From Symploca sp. SIO2C1 (lineage in GTDB: Bacteria; Cyanobacteriota; Cyanobacteriia; Cyanobacteriales; Coleofasciculaceae), in NCBI GenBank assembly GCA_010692635.1, contig JAAHGL010000013.1, positions 1-52,869 of the forward strand: a stretch of 52,869 bases of DNA, in the 5' to 3' direction. The position numbers and the translations under genes are program-made. Below are positions 25,886-34,083 of this stretch, piece after piece (positions within the stretch are counted from its first letter, which is position 1; every line of letters begins with the position of its first letter). Under the pieces are notes generated by a model. That model was given only the letters and a program-made list of their open reading frames with translations. It was not told the origin of the DNA and ran no database searches.

Positions 25886-25977
25886 GTATTAGGTATTAGG
25901 TGTTAGGTATTAGGTAAATCCGACATTCGACATCTATTCCCAATTCCCAATTCCCAATTCCCAATTCCCAATTCCCA
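25871..25977. repeat. Heptamer arrays TATTAGG and CAATTCC
   Basis: The final codons and stop of cheA fall within TATTAGG repeats (25871-25912). A second run of CAATTCC units (25939-25977) leads into the next start codon, which has no Shine-Dalgarno. Confidence 0.93.
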
Positions 25978-25985
25978 AATAACAA

Positions 25986-26453
25986 ATGACAACATCATTA
26001 TTTAAATTACTTGTTTTCAGTATGGGCAAGCTAAATCTTGCTTTGTCCATCAACTCTGTCCACAAAGTCTTGAAATATACACCAGTTTATGGAAGTGGAG
26101 TTCAACCTGTAGGAGTCACTCACCTAGGTGATAGCGAAGTGACTGTTGTAGACTTACATCGGCGATTTTTCAAATCTAGTCAAACCAGTGTACCTAAATC
26201 AAGTCGTTATCTAGTGATTGTGAAGAATACAACCGGTGAACTCTATGGTATTCCAGTTGCAGACACTCCATTATTAATAGAAGTGCCATCATCCCAGATC
26301 CGTATTCTCCCAGAGTCCTATCGTCGTGCTGATACCCTAGATGTCGCCAGTCATGTTGCAGTTATTCCCCAGGAAACAACACCGCTCACTGTCTTTGTGC
26401 TGGATGTCGATCTACTACTGCCAATTTTCCAGGAACTTGCATTAGCAACGTAG
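25986..26453 (+). CDS. Second CheW-like protein
   Basis: 155 residues forming a single divergent CheW domain: LLVFSMGKLNLALSINSVHK, VGVTHLGDSEVTVVDLHRRF, YLVIVKNTTGELYGIPVADT. It lies 100 bp after cheA on the same strand, so it is the last gene of the taxis operon. It is shorter than the first CheW gene and quite divergent, so it may act as an accessory or alternative adaptor. After it, 26454-26746 holds no recognisable gene or repeat. Confidence 0.8.
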   Translation: MTTSLFKLLVFSMGKLNLALSINSVHKVLKYTPVYGSGVQPVGVTHLGDSEVTVVDLHRRFFKSSQTSVPKSSRYLVIVKNTTGELYGIPVADTPLLIEVPSSQIRILPESYRRADTLDVASHVAVIPQETTPLTVFVLDVDLLLPIFQELALAT

Positions 26454-26764
26454 TTAACTTTGAGGGAATGATAGGCATATTTGCGCCAAAAAGTGCGAAT
26501 TTGAAGCAATTTTTATTGACCAAAAGTTCATCCACGATGATAGATTAAAGCTTTACACAATAGGACTATCATATATGGTTAAAGTTCTACGGAGAAACTC
26601 TAACAATAAATTACAATGGCTGCATTGACATCGCGTTGCTCAATTTACCCACGGGGTGCTGACAGTAGTATAATGGGGTCAAAAGTATTAACCATTCAAG
26701 GCATTCAAAATTCAAAACCATTATTTTGAACTAAGAATTCCTAAATTTGCATTGGATTGAGCCA

Positions 26765-27511
26765 ATGGTACAACAACTCTCATCCCCCTCCCTTGCAGAC
26801 GAACTGCTCTATCCCGATAGTGACGGTAGACCCTTGGCTGATAATACTACCCAATTACGATATATTTTTACCATAAAAGGGGGTCTCGATGCTCTGTTTA
26901 AAGACAGAGCCGATGTCTTTATTGCTGCCGATTTGTTCTGGTATCCGGTGCAACTCACCCAACAGCAAATCAAAGAACTGGAAGAACCCCAAAGACAGGC
27001 ACCGGATGTGATGGTGGTGTTCGGCAGACCGAAAGGCGAACGAGGGTCCTACCAGCAATGGTTAGAAGACGATATACCCCCGCAAGTAGCGTTTGAAATC
27101 CTTTCCCCGGGCAATAAGAAACAGGAGATGGAGAAAAAGTTTAAATTTTATCAACAGCATGGCATAGAGGAATATTACTTATACGACCCGAAAAAGAATC
27201 GCTTGCAAGGCTGGCGGCGAAAGGGAGAAACCTTAACTGAAATTGCCCCAATGGAAGGCTGGAGAAGTCCGCATTTGGGGATAACATTTAGCACAGACGA
27301 GGGAGAATTAGCATTATTTCACCCGAATGGAGAGCGTTTTGTTTCTTATGTCGAGATTGTCGAGCAACGCGATCGCGAACGGGCAGAAAAAGAACGGGAA
27401 CGGGCAGAAAAAGAACAAACCCAAGTTGCTTTAGAGGCGGAACGCCAGAAAAATCAACAACTACTTGATCGCCTTTTAGAACTCGGTGTCGATCCCAACA
27501 GCTTCCCCTAA
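26765..27511 (+). CDS. Uma2-family (DUF820) putative restriction endonuclease
   Basis: About 248 residues from the ATG at 26765; a TTG 18 bp upstream is a weaker choice. The core PD-(D/E)XK fold is recognised from PDVMVVFGRPKGERGSYQQW, VAFEILSPGNKKQEM and FYQQHGIEEYYLYDP, giving a plausible Asp, Glu and Lys set. The C-terminal 60 residues form a charged coiled coil (RERAEKERERAEKEQTQVAL) ending LLDRLLELGVDPNSFP, a tail often seen in cyanobacterial Uma2 paralogues. Such genes are multicopy in cyanobacteria and their biological role is unsettled. No methylase is adjacent. Confidence 0.88.
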   Translation: MVQQLSSPSLADELLYPDSDGRPLADNTTQLRYIFTIKGGLDALFKDRADVFIAADLFWYPVQLTQQQIKELEEPQRQAPDVMVVFGRPKGERGSYQQWLEDDIPPQVAFEILSPGNKKQEMEKKFKFYQQHGIEEYYLYDPKKNRLQGWRRKGETLTEIAPMEGWRSPHLGITFSTDEGELALFHPNGERFVSYVEIVEQRDRERAEKERERAEKEQTQVALEAERQKNQQLLDRLLELGVDPNSFP

Positions 27512-27532
27512 TTCCGCGCCGTGCGATCGCCA

Positions 27533-27601
27533 CCTAAAACCTAACACCTAAAACCTAACACCTGTCGCAACCCGAAAATTACGACTTATTCAGCAAGCCC
27601 T
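27533..27601. repeat. CCTAAAA/CCTAACA array and solo MITE-A end
   Basis: Four or five CCTAAAA/CCTAACA heptamers at 27533-27564 are followed by ACTTATTCAGCAAGCCCT (27584-27601), which equals the terminal repeat of MITE family A but has no partner end nearby. Confidence 0.75.
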
Positions 27602-27687
27602 AAGTAAGTCGATTCCAGCTGTCGATATAGGAAACTGGAATTTTAACAATTACAAAATAGCAACTTCCAGGTAGAAGGCAAAGAATT

Positions 27688-28269
27688 ATGGCGATAACTA
27701 AATTTCATTCAACCAAAGCTCGTTTGTTGGGTTTTAGTGCCATAGTATTGGGCATCATGCTACCGAGTACTTTATCTCAATTGCCTGCCTATACCATTGA
27801 ATTAGGAGACGGGCGAACTTTCTTTGACAAACCTCCACGTTTAATTAAGTCAGTTGCTACCTTCAAGTCTCCCAATACACCATCAGAGTATCTGTTCACA
27901 ATTTTGTTACCTGAAGATGCAGGAGAAACTCTACAGGCAGTTTCTATTGTCCAGAAGCCTAATTTAGAACGGATCCGTTTTGAGAGGAGTAAGAGCAGAG
28001 CCTTCTTCGGCGAGGGTTTGAATGGCGGTTCTTCAATACCCCTGGCTAAAGTGGAGAGTGAGCCGACTAACCCTAGTGAAATAACTATTTTTTTTGAGGA
28101 GCCAGTAACTCCTGGTAACAAGGTAACAGTATTGATTAGAGCTAGAAATAATCCTAGTTTTGGTGGTGTTTATCATTTTGGAGTCACTGCCTTTTCTGTC
28201 GGAGAAAATAGTCCCGGTTTGTACTTAGGTTCTGGTCGTCTTCACTTTACCAGTCGTAGTGAGCGTTGA
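27688..28269 (+). CDS. DUF2808 secreted protein
   Basis: 193 residues. An N-terminal hydrophobic signal (about 13-35, LLGFSAIVLGIMLPSTLSQL) precedes a beta-rich domain with FFDKPPRLIKSVATF, YLFTILLPEDAGETLQAVSI and YHFGVTAFSVGENSPGLYLG, characteristic of the cyanobacterial DUF2808 family. The function is unknown and a periplasmic or outer-membrane location is inferred from the signal. A remnant of a DUF928 gene tail lies 34 bp after its stop. Confidence 0.8.
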   Translation: MAITKFHSTKARLLGFSAIVLGIMLPSTLSQLPAYTIELGDGRTFFDKPPRLIKSVATFKSPNTPSEYLFTILLPEDAGETLQAVSIVQKPNLERIRFERSKSRAFFGEGLNGGSSIPLAKVESEPTNPSEITIFFEEPVTPGNKVTVLIRARNNPSFGGVYHFGVTAFSVGENSPGLYLGSGRLHFTSRSER

Positions 28270-28302
28270 ATAGGAGTCAACGAAGAGGAGTCTGCGCAAA
28301 TA

Positions 28303-28442
28303 TCACAAAAAGCGACGGGGAAACCAACTTCTTAAAGGGGTTGGATGAAATGTTGCCCCGCCGGGCAAGTCATTATTCAAGCGTCATTGGTCAAAGCGTA
28401 CAAAGGACTCTCTGACACTTGACTAATGACGCGAAATCCCAC
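28303..28442. repeat. Left arm of a long inverted repeat around the permease gene
   Basis: Positions 28303-28363 match the reverse complement of 30999-31059 at 58 of 61 bases, and 28421-28442 match 30930-30951 perfectly. The left arm encodes the same C-terminal tail as the DUF928 gene (SQKATGKPTS and stop), so it is a copied gene end. Confidence 0.9.
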
Positions 28443-28473
28443 GACTTGCATTACGTGGGATGAGCTTAAGCTT
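28436..28473. repeat. Dispersed palindrome ATCCCACG-N10-CGTGGGAT
   Basis: ATCCCACG and CGTGGGAT form a hairpin around ACTTGCATTA, followed by GAGCTTAAGCTT. Related copies are at 30739-30764, 37327-37362 and, inverted with 29 of 30 identity, at 41497-41526. From here to 28844 only a TCTAAAT run (about 28539-28561) and AT-rich DNA, probably the permease promoter, are seen. Confidence 0.8.
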
Positions 28474-28844
28474 CTAGTGCAGCGCGGCAAAAGTAACTGA
28501 CCAGTTTGAGATCGTTATAATCCTTACTCTATAAGCATTCTAAATTCTAAATTCTAAATTCCGCGCAGCGGCACTAGTGAGAGGTTAGTAATTATTTTAT
28601 GATAAGAGAATCAACGTTCTAGGTGAGCGGGTTAAATTACTGGTAAACTTGCTGAAAATATATGTGAATAAGAAATATAGTATAACCTATCTCAAAGCCT
28701 TTTTTGCCCAATTCCAAGGAAAGATTACTATATTTTTTGATTTATAGTGTCCAACTTAAATTTTTCTAGGTATTAAGGGTTTTTCCGGATCTTTGTGCCA
28801 AAAGTGTGAAAATTTCCATAGAACAACTCAATTGGAAATAAACT

Positions 28845-30335
28845 ATGTCCGTACAAAAAACTAACGGAATTGTTTCCTACGAAAATGTCCACGAAAGTTA
28901 TCTGAGACAGCGACAACTTAAAGGAAGTGCTAATTGGTTCCTTTTATGGGGTTTAGGTGTTGGTGCCGTCATCTCGGGTGATTTCTATGGTTGGAACTAT
29001 GGCTTAATTGTAGGTGGCTTTTGGGGAATGGCGATCGCTACTATCCTCATGGCAATTATGTACTTGTGCATGGTTTATAGTACTGCTGAACTGACAGCAA
29101 CATTTCCCCATGCAGGTGGTTTCTATTCCTTCACCCGCAATGCCTTAGGACCATTTTGGGGTTATATCGCTGGTATAACTGTCAGCATTGAGTATGTACT
29201 GGCTAATGCAGCAGTCGTTTTTGCTTTAAGCCAATACCTCAAGGATGTGATTCCTGGAGTGCCAGTTTACCTGATATGGCTGTTTGCCTATGCCACTTTC
29301 CTGACGATGAACATCTGGAGTCTGGAACTAAGTTTAAATGTGTGTTTGTGGATCACTCTAGTAGCAATTATGGTACTGGGGATATTCTACATAAGTATGC
29401 TAGTATCCGGTGTTTTTCAGCCAGAACTGCTGTTTAATCTTCCTCCAGAGCCGGGACAATCAGCATACTGGTTACCTAAAGGTTGGACGGGGGTGTTTGC
29501 AGCAATTCCTTTTGCTATCTGGTTGTACCTCGCCATTGAGCAACTCCCAATGACAGCTGAAGAAACCGGCGAAGTGCCTAAGAATATGCCTACAGGAATG
29601 ATCTTAGGGATGTTTACCCTGATTATCCTTTCAGTTTTTACCTTAGTACTTAATTCTGGTGTTGGTGGTGGTGCTGCTGCAATTGGTGAAACAGGTGTTC
29701 CCTTGGGAGATGGCTTAGAAGCTTATTTTGGTGAGGGAGCCACTAGTACACTTGTAACAACTTTAGCGCTGATTTGTGGTTTAATTGCTAGCCTTCACGG
29801 TAATATGTTCGCCTACGGACGTATAATTTTTTCCCTGTCCCGTGCTGGATATATACCCCGTTGGTTTTCTGTAACTAGCAAAAATCATACTCCTTATAGG
29901 GCATTAATCCTGGGTGCTGCTATTGGGTTTATCTGCGTCATGCTAATTAGTGCAAGTAGCAATGCAGCAGGGGAAAAACAGTTCTTTTCAGTGGATGCCA
30001 TAATTTTGAATATGGCTGTATTTGGAGCATTGATTTCCTACCTGCTAGTGATGCTTAGCTATCTCAAGCTAAAAGTCTCTCGCCCTGATTTACCAAGACC
30101 CTACACTAGTCCCCTAGGGATTTGGGGTGCGGTTATTGGGGGTGGCTTAGCCATTTTTGCTTTGGTTGCTTGTCTTTCTGTACCTGACTATCAACCGGGT
30201 ATTTTGGGGATTTTGATTGTCCTAGTTGTGGCACTCCTCTACTTTTTTCTCTACAGCCGCAATCGATTAGTGGCTCAAGCACCAGAGGAAATGGCAGCGT
30301 TAAGAATGAAAATACAATCACAAAGAAGAAATTAG
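28845..30335 (+). CDS. APC-superfamily permease, ethanolamine/amino-acid type
   Basis: 496 residues with about 12 transmembrane helices. The N-terminal LKGSANWFLLWGLGVGAVIS, the following GWNYGLIVGGFWGMAIATIL and the motif AELTATFPHAGGFYSFTRNA match the ethanolamine permease branch of the amino acid-polyamine-organocation superfamily; IEQLPMTAEETGEVPKNMP and IASLHGNMFAYGRIIFSLSR are also typical. It imports a small amine or amino acid by proton coupling; the exact substrate is not certain. No eut genes are nearby. The gene is isolated within a pair of inverted repeats and followed by a short hairpin (30396-30416). Confidence 0.82.
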   Translation: MSVQKTNGIVSYENVHESYLRQRQLKGSANWFLLWGLGVGAVISGDFYGWNYGLIVGGFWGMAIATILMAIMYLCMVYSTAELTATFPHAGGFYSFTRNALGPFWGYIAGITVSIEYVLANAAVVFALSQYLKDVIPGVPVYLIWLFAYATFLTMNIWSLELSLNVCLWITLVAIMVLGIFYISMLVSGVFQPELLFNLPPEPGQSAYWLPKGWTGVFAAIPFAIWLYLAIEQLPMTAEETGEVPKNMPTGMILGMFTLIILSVFTLVLNSGVGGGAAAIGETGVPLGDGLEAYFGEGATSTLVTTLALICGLIASLHGNMFAYGRIIFSLSRAGYIPRWFSVTSKNHTPYRALILGAAIGFICVMLISASSNAAGEKQFFSVDAIILNMAVFGALISYLLVMLSYLKLKVSRPDLPRPYTSPLGIWGAVIGGGLAIFALVACLSVPDYQPGILGILIVLVVALLYFFLYSRNRLVAQAPEEMAALRMKIQSQRRN

Positions 30336-30395
30336 ACTCAACTATCGTGATTGTTATGATTGATAGGACTTATACAATTTAAGCCTAAGGGAGGT

Positions 30396-30416
30396 AGGGG
30401 CAATTAAGCTGCCCCT
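30396..30416 (+). terminator. Hairpin after the permease gene
   Basis: AGGGGCA and TGCCCCT pair around ATTAAGC 61 bp after the permease stop codon. There is no T tract, so it could be a weak terminator or just a repeat-type hairpin. Confidence 0.4.
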
Positions 30417-30428
30417 ATTCACCTAAAT

Positions 30429-30675
30429 AGGGTTTGCTGAATAAGTAACAAGTAACAAGTAACAAGTAACAAGTAACAAGTAACAAGTAACAAGTAACAA
30501 GTAATTTTTTTGCCTTTTTTTGTGTTTTCAAAAAAGACATAGCTTTTTGGGGAGTCAATTATTAATGAAGATTATTATTGGGGTAATTATCAACAAGAAG
30601 CAGTTATCTTTACTTCCAAGTTAAATAACCATATAATCTTAGGGTTGTGTTTGTTAGACTTATTCAGCAAGCCCT
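30429..30675. mobile_element. MITE family A copy 2, 247 bp
   Basis: AGGGTTTGCTGAATAAGT at the left and ACTTATTCAGCAAGCCCT at the right are terminal inverted repeats. The interior includes an AAGTAAC heptamer array (30443-30503) and AT-rich DNA, with no open frame. No convincing target duplication is seen. The interior differs from copy 1, so only the ends are shared. Confidence 0.65.
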
Positions 30676-30766
30676 ACTTAATGAAGGATATCAGCATCCT
30701 CGTTATTGGGCTCCCTATGTATTAATAGGCAACTGGCTTTAAGCTTATCCTACGACTTGCATTAGG

Positions 30767-30898
30767 GGGTGAGGTGAAATTTACAGTGGCTCTCAAGAAA
30801 CATGAGGGAGGAGGTAGGAGGTAGAAGGAAAGAGGATTTGACAAAAGTTTCGACCCTCATTACTCATTACTCATTACTCATTACTCAAAAAAGCTCTC
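30767..30898. repeat. Dispersed repeat unit, copy 2
   Basis: It has the same order of blocks as 14856-14989: GTGAGGTGAAATTTACAGTG, AAGAGGATTTGACAAAAGTT, the ACTCATT run and CTCAAAAAAGCTCTC. Here it lies between MITE-A copy 2 and the right arm of the inverted repeat. Confidence 0.85.
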
Positions 30899-30929
30899 CC
30901 ACACCTTTTTTCACCTCACCCTGCATTAG

Positions 30930-31059
30930 GTGGGATTTCGCGTCATTAGTCCTTTTTCCTTTGTACTAATGACCAATGACACTTGACAAATGACAAAGCG
31001 GCGGGGCAACATTTCCTCCAACCCCTTTAAGGAGTTGGCTTCCCCGTCGCTTTTTGTGA
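30930..31059. repeat. Right arm of the long inverted repeat
   Basis: This is the complementary partner of 28303-28442. It overlaps the last codons and stop of the DUF928 gene (31027 onward), which identifies it as the likely source copy. Confidence 0.9.
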
Positions 31060-31860
31060 ATCTTCAATTTCTACCTTCAATTCCTGTAGGGATTCTGAGG
31101 GAATATTTCCCAAACCAATAGCCTGCAATAAACCAGTCCACTTAGCTTTAATTCTGGTATCTTGAGGGTTGGCTCGCAGCTGCTCACCGACAATAGTCAA
31201 AGCATCGTACCACATCCCTTTTCTGCCATATGCTACCGCCTGTTCTAATGCCGTTCCTGAAGGAGTCTCCTGGAGAGGAAACCGTTGCACCCATCCATTG
31301 ACAACTACTTTTTCATTAGACTCAGATGAATCTGTGGGATTGCAGTCAACGTAGAAGTACCACTGATAGTTTCGCCCAACTTTTAGGGAAAATTTAGTAG
31401 GATGGAGGCTAATTATGCCAGGAGTTGTGCCCTTGACAATTAAACCAGTTACTGTATATATCTCATTGCTTTGATCATCCGTGAGCACAAACATTACCTT
31501 ACTTTCAGGTGTTAATTTATAAGGAACATAAAACCAGAAAGTTGGATACTCAGCAGTGGTTGTCCCCAAAACATACTCAATGTTTTGGGAATTTTTTGTG
31601 ATAGGAACTAAAGCCGTCAGAGGCTTTTCCACTGGTGGACAGCCACGGCTTCCTGCACCTTCGCGACGACCTGGGCCAGGAGTACCTCTCCTCGTTAAAT
31701 CTGGTTGATTTTGGGTGGATAATGACTCCTGAATAAATTGCAGTGTTTTTTTTGTTGTTGAGACTTCTGATTCAACCCCTTGTGCTGTCGCAGATAAAGA
31801 ACTCCAAGTAAGAGAGGACAAGCACAAAGTAAGACCTAAAGCTAGTTTTAACCGATTCAT
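31027..31860 (-). CDS. DUF928 secreted protein
   Basis: 277 residues. The signal peptide is about 1-26 (LALGLTLCLSSLTWSSLSATAQ). A basic Gly/Pro/Arg-rich segment (TRRGTPGPGRREGAGSRGCP) opens the mature region, followed by the DUF928 core: PTFWFYVPYKLTPESKVMFV, ISLHPTKFSLKVGRNYQWYF, and a helical C-terminal part AVAYGRKGMWYDALTIVGEQ. This family is common in cyanobacteria, often near CHASE2 or CHAT-TPR genes; its function is unknown. The 3' end lies within the right arm of the inverted repeat, and a copy of its last codons is found at 28300. Confidence 0.82.
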   Translation of the reverse strand: MNRLKLALGLTLCLSSLTWSSLSATAQGVESEVSTTKKTLQFIQESLSTQNQPDLTRRGTPGPGRREGAGSRGCPPVEKPLTALVPITKNSQNIEYVLGTTTAEYPTFWFYVPYKLTPESKVMFVLTDDQSNEIYTVTGLIVKGTTPGIISLHPTKFSLKVGRNYQWYFYVDCNPTDSSESNEKVVVNGWVQRFPLQETPSGTALEQAVAYGRKGMWYDALTIVGEQLRANPQDTRIKAKWTGLLQAIGLGNIPSESLQELKVEIEDSQKATGKPTP

Positions 31861-32433
31861 ACTTCTTTTTTGCCAATATTCAAGTGTTCACTATCTTTTT
31901 TTGTAAAAGTAGAGTGAAACATTACACAAAACTGCTTATTTTTTGAATGTCCTCAATTGTCTATCTATCAATATCTACCAATCGCAACAGCAGCATTCCT
32001 GATTCTTTCCCAAATTTTTTATGTGATCAACAAAGAATAAGTTGTTATGCCTGATACGCAAATGCTATTCAAACGCTTTAGGAGCAAGAAATTAGTCAAA
32101 TGCTTCAAGATTAAAAAATTAGCAGTAGTAACCCTAGTGGAAGAAGGTAGAAGGCAGTCCCCATGAAAAAAATTTCACCACCATGCATGAAAGTAGGGGC
32201 GAATGGCCATTCGCCCCTACCGCTCCCTACTTTGAAGTCAGGAGGCAGAAGGGTGGGGAGATAGGGAGATAGGGCAACAAAGGAAAACTAATGATTTGAG
32301 AGGCTCAAGGAGTGACAACAAAGCTAAAAGGGCAAGCAGACTTGAGTCTGCCTAAGAAGGTTGTTGGGCGATGTATCGTTTCACTTGTTGCGTTGAATAA
32401 TTTAAAATACAGCAAGGAGGTGATTTAAGTTGC
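31861..32433. other. Intergenic region with a perfect 28-bp palindrome
   Basis: There is no gene. At 32193-32220 lies a perfect 28-bp palindrome (GTAGGGGCGAATGG followed by its complement), a type of dispersed element common in cyanobacteria. A degenerate version (23 of 28 positions) is in the cobalamin riboswitch at 1853-1880. The upstream part presumably contains the DUF928 promoter. Confidence 0.8.
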
Positions 32434-32990
32434 TAGTTCTGCATTGATGTTGAATGTGTTGATGTCCAGCCAAAAACAGGTAATGAAATTGGGTTGGATG
32501 TGGGCTTGGAGTCGTTCTATACTGACTCTAATGGTTACACTCAACCCAATCCCAGATTCCTAAGAAAAGCTGAATCCGACATCAAGCAAGCTCAGTGTTG
32601 CATCTACAAAAAGCAAAAAGGTTCAATCGGACGCCGTAAGGCAACAGCGAGATATTCTCGGAAACACTTAAGAGTAAGTATGCAAGGGAATGAACATGCC
32701 AAGAGGGTGGCACGTAACGTATGCAAGTCTAACGACTTAGTGGCCTACGAAGACTTAAGAGTTAGCAATATACTCAAAAACCACTCTCTTGCCAAGTCAA
32801 TTAATGATGCTAGTTGGTATCAGTTTAGGCAGTGGATAGAATACTTTGCACAAAGCCAAATCTAGGGTAGGGCATACCCGAAGTAACGCTAAGGGAGTAG
32901 CAACCTCTACTCTAGTTGGCGCAAGCCTGCTAGCGCAAGTGGCTACGATGAACTTAGAATCCCCGTCACGAAGCGTGCGGGGAGTGTCAA
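32434..32990 (+). pseudogene. Decayed IS605-family TnpB with right-end hairpin
   Basis: A 5'-truncated TnpB frame runs from 32434 to a stop at about 32865. It keeps the RuvC-I Asp (GLDVGLESFYTDSNG) and the RuvC-II Glu (LVAYEDLRVSNILKN) and reaches WYQFRQWIEYFA. The zinc finger and RuvC-III part is missing. The downstream frame then gives the usual C-terminal tail (GHTRSNAKGVATSTLVGASL, VATMNLESPS), so an internal deletion with a frame change has occurred. The IS end is the hairpin CCCCG/CGGGG (32961-32982) followed by AGTGTCAA. No tnpA is present. It is not functional as a nuclease. Confidence 0.85.
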
Positions 32991-33049
32991 TAGAATGCGA
33001 TCGCGCTCATCTGTCTTCCTCAGTTGTTTTCTTTTTAATTATCATCTTC

Positions 33050-33262
33050 TCAAGAAGTTTCACTATCTTCGATTTGAGCATTTTTGCCTTTAACAGGAGG
33101 TAGTTGCTCAACTAAACCCATTTCAAAAGCAACATCTGGTAATTCACCAGCTATATACTTCCCCGGTTCAAATACCCGTCCAGGGGTAAAACACATTTGC
33201 CTGAGTTCAACTACTTCACCAGGGGTAAACATTCCCCTCCACATTTTTCGCTCTAGTCCCAT
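33050..33262 (-). CDS. Small hypothetical protein
   Basis: 70 residues, sequence type FTPGEVVELRQMCFTPGRVF then PGKYIAGELPDVAFEMGLVE, ending in an acidic tail. It has a good Shine-Dalgarno (AGGAGAG) 5 nt before the ATG, which supports translation. The pattern of G-K-Y and an E-L-P-D helix followed by GLVE resembles small head-tail type phage proteins only vaguely. I do not recognise the family. It is expressed towards the TnpB relic. Confidence 0.6.
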   Translation of the reverse strand: MGLERKMWRGMFTPGEVVELRQMCFTPGRVFEPGKYIAGELPDVAFEMGLVEQLPPVKGKNAQIEDSETS

Positions 33263-33632
33263 GATTCTCTCCTAAGACAATCTCAGTACTTTTATTTTGG
33301 CAGGTGTAGTATAGCAAGATATAAGTATAAGACACCTGTCAATTTTGTCCTGACTAAGAGAATTTAGAATTTAGAATTTAGAATTTAGAATTTAGAAATA
33401 CGGCAATTTCAGTAGAATTACTGAACTTATTTGCATAGATAAAAGTTATTTTAGTATGTAAGGTCAAAGAGAAAACAGATGGCATAATCGTACTAAAACC
33501 ATTATTGTTATTAGGTCTTTTATAGCCTGAATAGTAGTTTTAATTGCCACTAATTCATGAAGAATTCATGAAGTTTTCTCTTTATCTCATAGCCCATTAA
33601 CTATTTGAATATCGTTGGTAAACTAAAGCAAT
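33263..33632. other. Intergenic region with GAATTTA heptamer array
   Basis: This is AT-rich DNA. Five GAATTTA units occur at 33359-33397. No gene, terminator or other structure was recognised. Confidence 0.7.
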
Positions 33633-33929
33633 ATGTTATCCGTAATCTTTGCCGTAATTTTCCCACAAGTGAATGATGCCAAAAATTTTGCAGAGCATCT
33701 CTCTATTAATCCTTGGTCAACTAGGGTAAGTTATAGATGCATTGGAGGTGATGATTATTCTACTAGAATTAATCAATCTTCTGCATTAATTAAACTATCT
33801 TTAAAGGAAGAGCAAGTCATTGTCATAACTGTTGCACCAAATTACCTTGAACAGATTAAGAATTTAATTGAAACTTGTAATGGTAATTATGTCCCTCAGG
33901 ATGAATATATGAAGTGGAGATTGAAATGA
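33633..33929 (+). CDS. Small hypothetical protein
   Basis: 98 residues (MLSVIFAVIFPQVNDAKNFA at the start, EYMKWRLK at the end). It is mixed alpha/beta with no signal or motif that I recognise. The start lacks a clear ribosome site and the gene is AT-rich compared with its neighbours. It could be a real orphan gene, possibly acquired. Confidence 0.4.
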   Translation: MLSVIFAVIFPQVNDAKNFAEHLSINPWSTRVSYRCIGGDDYSTRINQSSALIKLSLKEEQVIVITVAPNYLEQIKNLIETCNGNYVPQDEYMKWRLK

Positions 33930-34012
33930 TTTTATTAGGGAGGTTATTTTCTGAAGAAACAAGCTCAAATTCTCTTCTCTCCTGACTCGGAGACTCGGTG
34001 TTTCTTCAGAGA

Positions 34013-34076
34013 TTAGCTATTAGCCATTAGCCATTAGCCATTAGCCATTAGCCATTAGCGCATGAGCGTGTTTCTT
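34013..34076. repeat. CCATTAG array ending in a CGCATGAGCGTGTTTCTT tag, copy 1
   Basis: A run of CCATTAG heptamers preceded by GTTTCTTCAGAGATTAG and closed by CGCATGAGCGTGTTTCTT. The same composite is at 49748-49804. Confidence 0.9.
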
Positions 34077-34083
34077 GAAAGTA

